Shown: positions 7,601-8,567 of the stretch, one piece after another | Layout: the number at the start of each line of letters is the position of its first letter | Numbering within the stretch: position 1 is the stretch's first letter | NCBI GenBank assembly: GCA_030603375.1 | Contig: JAUVXY010000060.1 | Span: 1-8,567, forward strand | DNA: 8,567 nt | Direction of reading: 5' to 3' | Source: Actinomycetes bacterium | GTDB lineage: Bacteria; Actinomycetota; Humimicrobiia; Humimicrobiales; Humimicrobiaceae | Notes under the pieces: model-generated | What the model was told of the DNA's origin: nothing | Seen by the model: the letters and a program-made list of their open reading frames with translations, nothing else | Database searches by the model: none | Translations under genes and position numbers: made by a program

Positions 7601-8297
7601 TTTTGGCCCCTCGCCAACAGAATATGCTACCTCTATGAGAACACTGATTGAGAGCGGCAGCTGGGATGAGGAGAAAGATTTAGTTAAAAGTTATGACGAT
7701 AGTATGAGTTATGCCTATTTCAATGGAAAAATAGAAAAGAGCCAGCAAGCATTCTCCAGTGCTTTAAAAACCGTTGATGTTATTACTCAAGAAAGAGATG
7801 GCACAGAGTATGAGGTTACAGATCTTGATCATTACTATGAGTTTTTGGGAGGATTGTCAAGAACCGTACAAGATAAAAAAGGAGAAAAAGCAGAGGTTTT
7901 AGTTACAGATTCAACGGAAGAAGATGTGGTGGTAGAAGATTTAAAAATAGTTATTGAGAGAGCAACAAGAACAAGGACCCTCAACCCTCAATGGATAGAA
8001 GGAATGTTAAAACATGATTTCCATGGTACAAAGAAAATAAAGGATAGAATAGAGTATCTTCTAGGGCTGACAGCAACAACAGGGAAAGTTGAAAATTGGA
8101 TATTTGATGAAGTTGCAGATAAACTAGTATTTAATGAAGAGATGAGAAAGAAATTGCAATTAAATAACCCCTATGCAGCTATAAAGATAAGTGAACTGTT
8201 AATAGAATCTGAGAGGAGAGGCTACTGGAAAGCCGAAGAGGAAAAGTTGAAAAAGTTGCGAAGCATAACACTGAATATGGAATGGGATATTGAATAA
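4695..8297 (+). CDS. cobN: Cobaltochelatase large subunit, CobN/BchH family
   Basis: This 1200-aa cytoplasmic protein is the tetrapyrrole-binding catalytic subunit of an ATP-dependent metal chelatase. Landmarks in order: a divergent N-terminal region (about 1-400); the central motif HFGMHGTLEFTKGKEIAL (566-583); a block close to both CobN and BchH (CFPDILIGNMPNIYYY, then TIAKRRSYA); GGDPVRNPDVYPSGR (803-817); VLWGFETMKTGGD (861-873); and ITICGIFRDTF (914-924). The C-terminus holds DHYYEFLGGLSR (1045-1056) and NPQWIEGMLKHDFHG (1097-1111), the block I associate with CobN. Length is within the usual 1100-1400 aa. It has no signal peptide or membrane segment. It is translationally coupled to the fused AAA+/VWA gene, its expected motor. 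In aerobic cobalamin synthesis CobN inserts cobalt into hydrogenobyrinate diamide; here the substrate and metal are inferred only. Mg or Ni chelation is less likely but cannot be excluded, and no photosynthesis or cobalamin genes are in the window. Confidence 0.93.
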   Translation: MKKILALTTINNTMALREAAGKVREKYGDIVKIRKIYFNDYENPDISLKPVEDEINSSDIILIDIRGDIRVGREIPQMLKGKEKTVIVLIAGSQHIFALTRMGKFRGEIIFKPEREKEFNVHTYVKTKKFSELAKKLGKIVPFGMLKDMRNWILAQEYYAEGDAENLKNLIIFLLKNYAGVRSIKKISPPKPQIPYGLYLPNGDIYETLKEYKERIQYEKKKPTVGALLYGGMHFDDTKPIADALYKCLKETINFIFVFSKVEYNIEAINKYLKDIDLLLNLQYFRIHGGPYGGEPEPTYDFLKEVDAPCIIGLRSYETEIAKWKESKQGINPLEITLGVTLPELDGAIEPIFVAGLESTKDPVLGEVKKMQVLPDRIEKLSRRIKNWTTLRNKPNSKKKIAIITYNYPPGEDNLASAGYLDVFESMRKFLEKLKEREYNVKMPDINLKDLFLSSGVVNSPNYIQKTGLKIPVDKYISWFTSLPKYIQNEVTKYWGEPPGNIMIDGDCILIPGVIIGNIFLGIQPSRGVHEDMDKAYHDKDLPPHHQYLAYYFFLEKEFHADAVIHFGMHGTLEFTKGKEIALSSECFPDILIGNMPNIYYYWIGNTSESTIAKRRSYAICISHKSPPFKSSNLYEQYIVLEDLLNQYEAEKDEKTLKIIKETATEVHLPSEPSELRRELHKMKRRLIPYGLHIMDKKPGKEELLDYLLGVLRIDREFPSILKLLANEEGLIWEEIKGTKMADKIEEHAKKVIGNMLSGAPPKWLPEGYKELIDNIVERVQKSSESKGLLRALEGRYILPACGGDPVRNPDVYPSGRAMYAFDPRLIPTIAAEARGKKAADLLIDSYLKKYGKYPESIGIVLWGFETMKTGGDTIATVLSLLGIRIKHKKSPWFKELEVITLEELKRPRIDAVITICGIFRDTFGTHIDLINRAIKMAAKLDESYKENFIKKHYIQNEKDLKDFALARIFGPSPTEYATSMRTLIESGSWDEEKDLVKSYDDSMSYAYFNGKIEKSQQAFSSALKTVDVITQERDGTEYEVTDLDHYYEFLGGLSRTVQDKKGEKAEVLVTDSTEEDVVVEDLKIVIERATRTRTLNPQWIEGMLKHDFHGTKKIKDRIEYLLGLTATTGKVENWIFDEVADKLVFNEEMRKKLQLNNPYAAIKISELLIESERRGYWKAEEEKLKKLRSITLNMEWDIE

Positions 8298-8404
8298 AGA
8301 AGTATAAAAGAAGCCCGGAGCAAATAAAATCACTTGCAATATGATAAAATAAAAGAAGAACTCTTAAGTTAAAAAGAATTTCTTTTTGGATTTTAGCAGT
8401 ATTT

Positions 8405-8423
8405 GCCTTATTGCAATAAAGGC
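8405..8423 (+). other. Small hairpin in the spacer after cobN
   Basis: GCCTTAT and ATAAAGGC can pair as a 7-bp stem with one bulged A and a TGCA loop. It lies 108 nt past the cobN stop and 20 nt before the next ATG. No clean T-tract follows (GGGATACTCTTTATTTA), so it is a poor terminator. Its closeness to the next start suggests a leader structure if anything. The rest of the 146-nt spacer (8298-8443) is AT-rich; I see no convincing promoter or terminator in it. Confidence 0.3.
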
Positions 8424-8443
8424 GGGATACTCTTTATTTAAGA

Positions 8444-8567
8444 ATGAAAACAGCATTAATATATTCTGATAAATTAAAAAAATATGATTTTGGGGCAGGG
8501 CACCCTTTCAGAAGCGGCAGATTTGAATCTTTCTTTAAATTGTACGAAGAAAAGCTTGGGAAAAATG
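8444..8567 (+). CDS. Histone-deacetylase-like / AcuC family hydrolase, N-terminal fragment
   Basis: Only 41 codons are visible before the window ends. The residues ALIYSDKLKKYDFGAGHPF (4-22) followed by RSGRFE match the N-terminus of class I HDAC-like amidohydrolases. Acetoin-utilisation protein AcuC and bacterial acetylpolyamine amidohydrolases belong here, with the family pattern YDxGxGHPxRPxR. These zinc enzymes remove acetyl groups from lysines or polyamines; the catalytic residues lie beyond the edge. The ATG at 8444 fits the family start, although no clear Shine-Dalgarno precedes it. It is on the same strand as the chelatase operon, 146 nt downstream, and may be co-transcribed. A functional link to metal insertion is not evident. 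Confidence 0.75.
   Translation, partial: MKTALIYSDKLKKYDFGAGHPFRSGRFESFFKLYEEKLGKN

Noticed and set aside
2911..8297. Magnesium chelatase for bacteriochlorophyll synthesis
   Set aside because: No other bch genes are visible, the motor is a fusion rather than separate BchI and BchD, and the C-terminal block of the large subunit is CobN-like. It is not formally excluded.
8375..8395. AAAAAGAA / TTCTTTTT palindrome in the spacer after cobN as a terminator
   Set aside because: The arms are almost wholly A-T and leave no room for a loop, so a stable RNA hairpin is unlikely.
8356..8418. Short hydrophobic reading (RISFWILAVFALLQ then stop) after cobN
   Set aside because: It has no start codon in frame after the upstream stop and no ribosome-binding site; it is probably chance in AT-rich DNA.

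Overview
The window is AT-rich bacterial DNA. Bacterial origin is supported by an SBP lipoprotein signal peptide with a lipobox, strong Shine-Dalgarno sites at two genes, and sigma70-type promoters. The taxon cannot be fixed from sequence alone. The lipoprotein with an Ala/Glu-rich linker and the archaeal-looking chelatase suggest an anaerobe, possibly of an uncultured lineage such as Atribacterota; that placement is a low-confidence inference. Codon usage looks broadly similar across the genes, and no insertion sequence, CRISPR array, tRNA or rRNA was seen.

The left part (1-2581, minus strand) is a CUT2-type (ribose/galactose-like) sugar ABC importer operon. A lipoprotein substrate-binding protein (2581 to 1529) comes first. 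It is followed by a 239-nt spacer with a perfect 13-bp hairpin, and then by a duplicated-cassette ATPase (1289 to the window edge), which is cut about 70 residues before its expected end. The permease is expected beyond the left edge. A well-formed promoter (perfect -35, N17, TATTAT) lies 5' of the binding-protein gene. Just past its predicted start site is an imperfect palindrome that could be an operator.

The central intergenic region (2582-2910) carries divergent promoters. The right part (2911-8297, plus strand) is a translationally coupled two-gene operon for a class I metal chelatase. The first gene encodes a fused AAA+/VWA motor subunit (ChlI plus ChlD in one chain) with an extra Cys4 cluster. 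The second encodes a 1200-aa CobN/BchH-family catalytic subunit. The two genes overlap by 4 nt (ATGA). Together they would make an ATP-driven enzyme that inserts a divalent metal into a tetrapyrrole. Cobalt (cobalamin synthesis) is the most likely metal, but the sequence does not prove it.

At the right edge, after 146 nt of non-coding DNA, a gene for a class I histone-deacetylase-like/AcuC hydrolase begins at 8444 and runs off the window. No wholly new system is evident. The most unusual elements are the compact two-subunit chelatase and the regulatory architecture of the sugar transporter.
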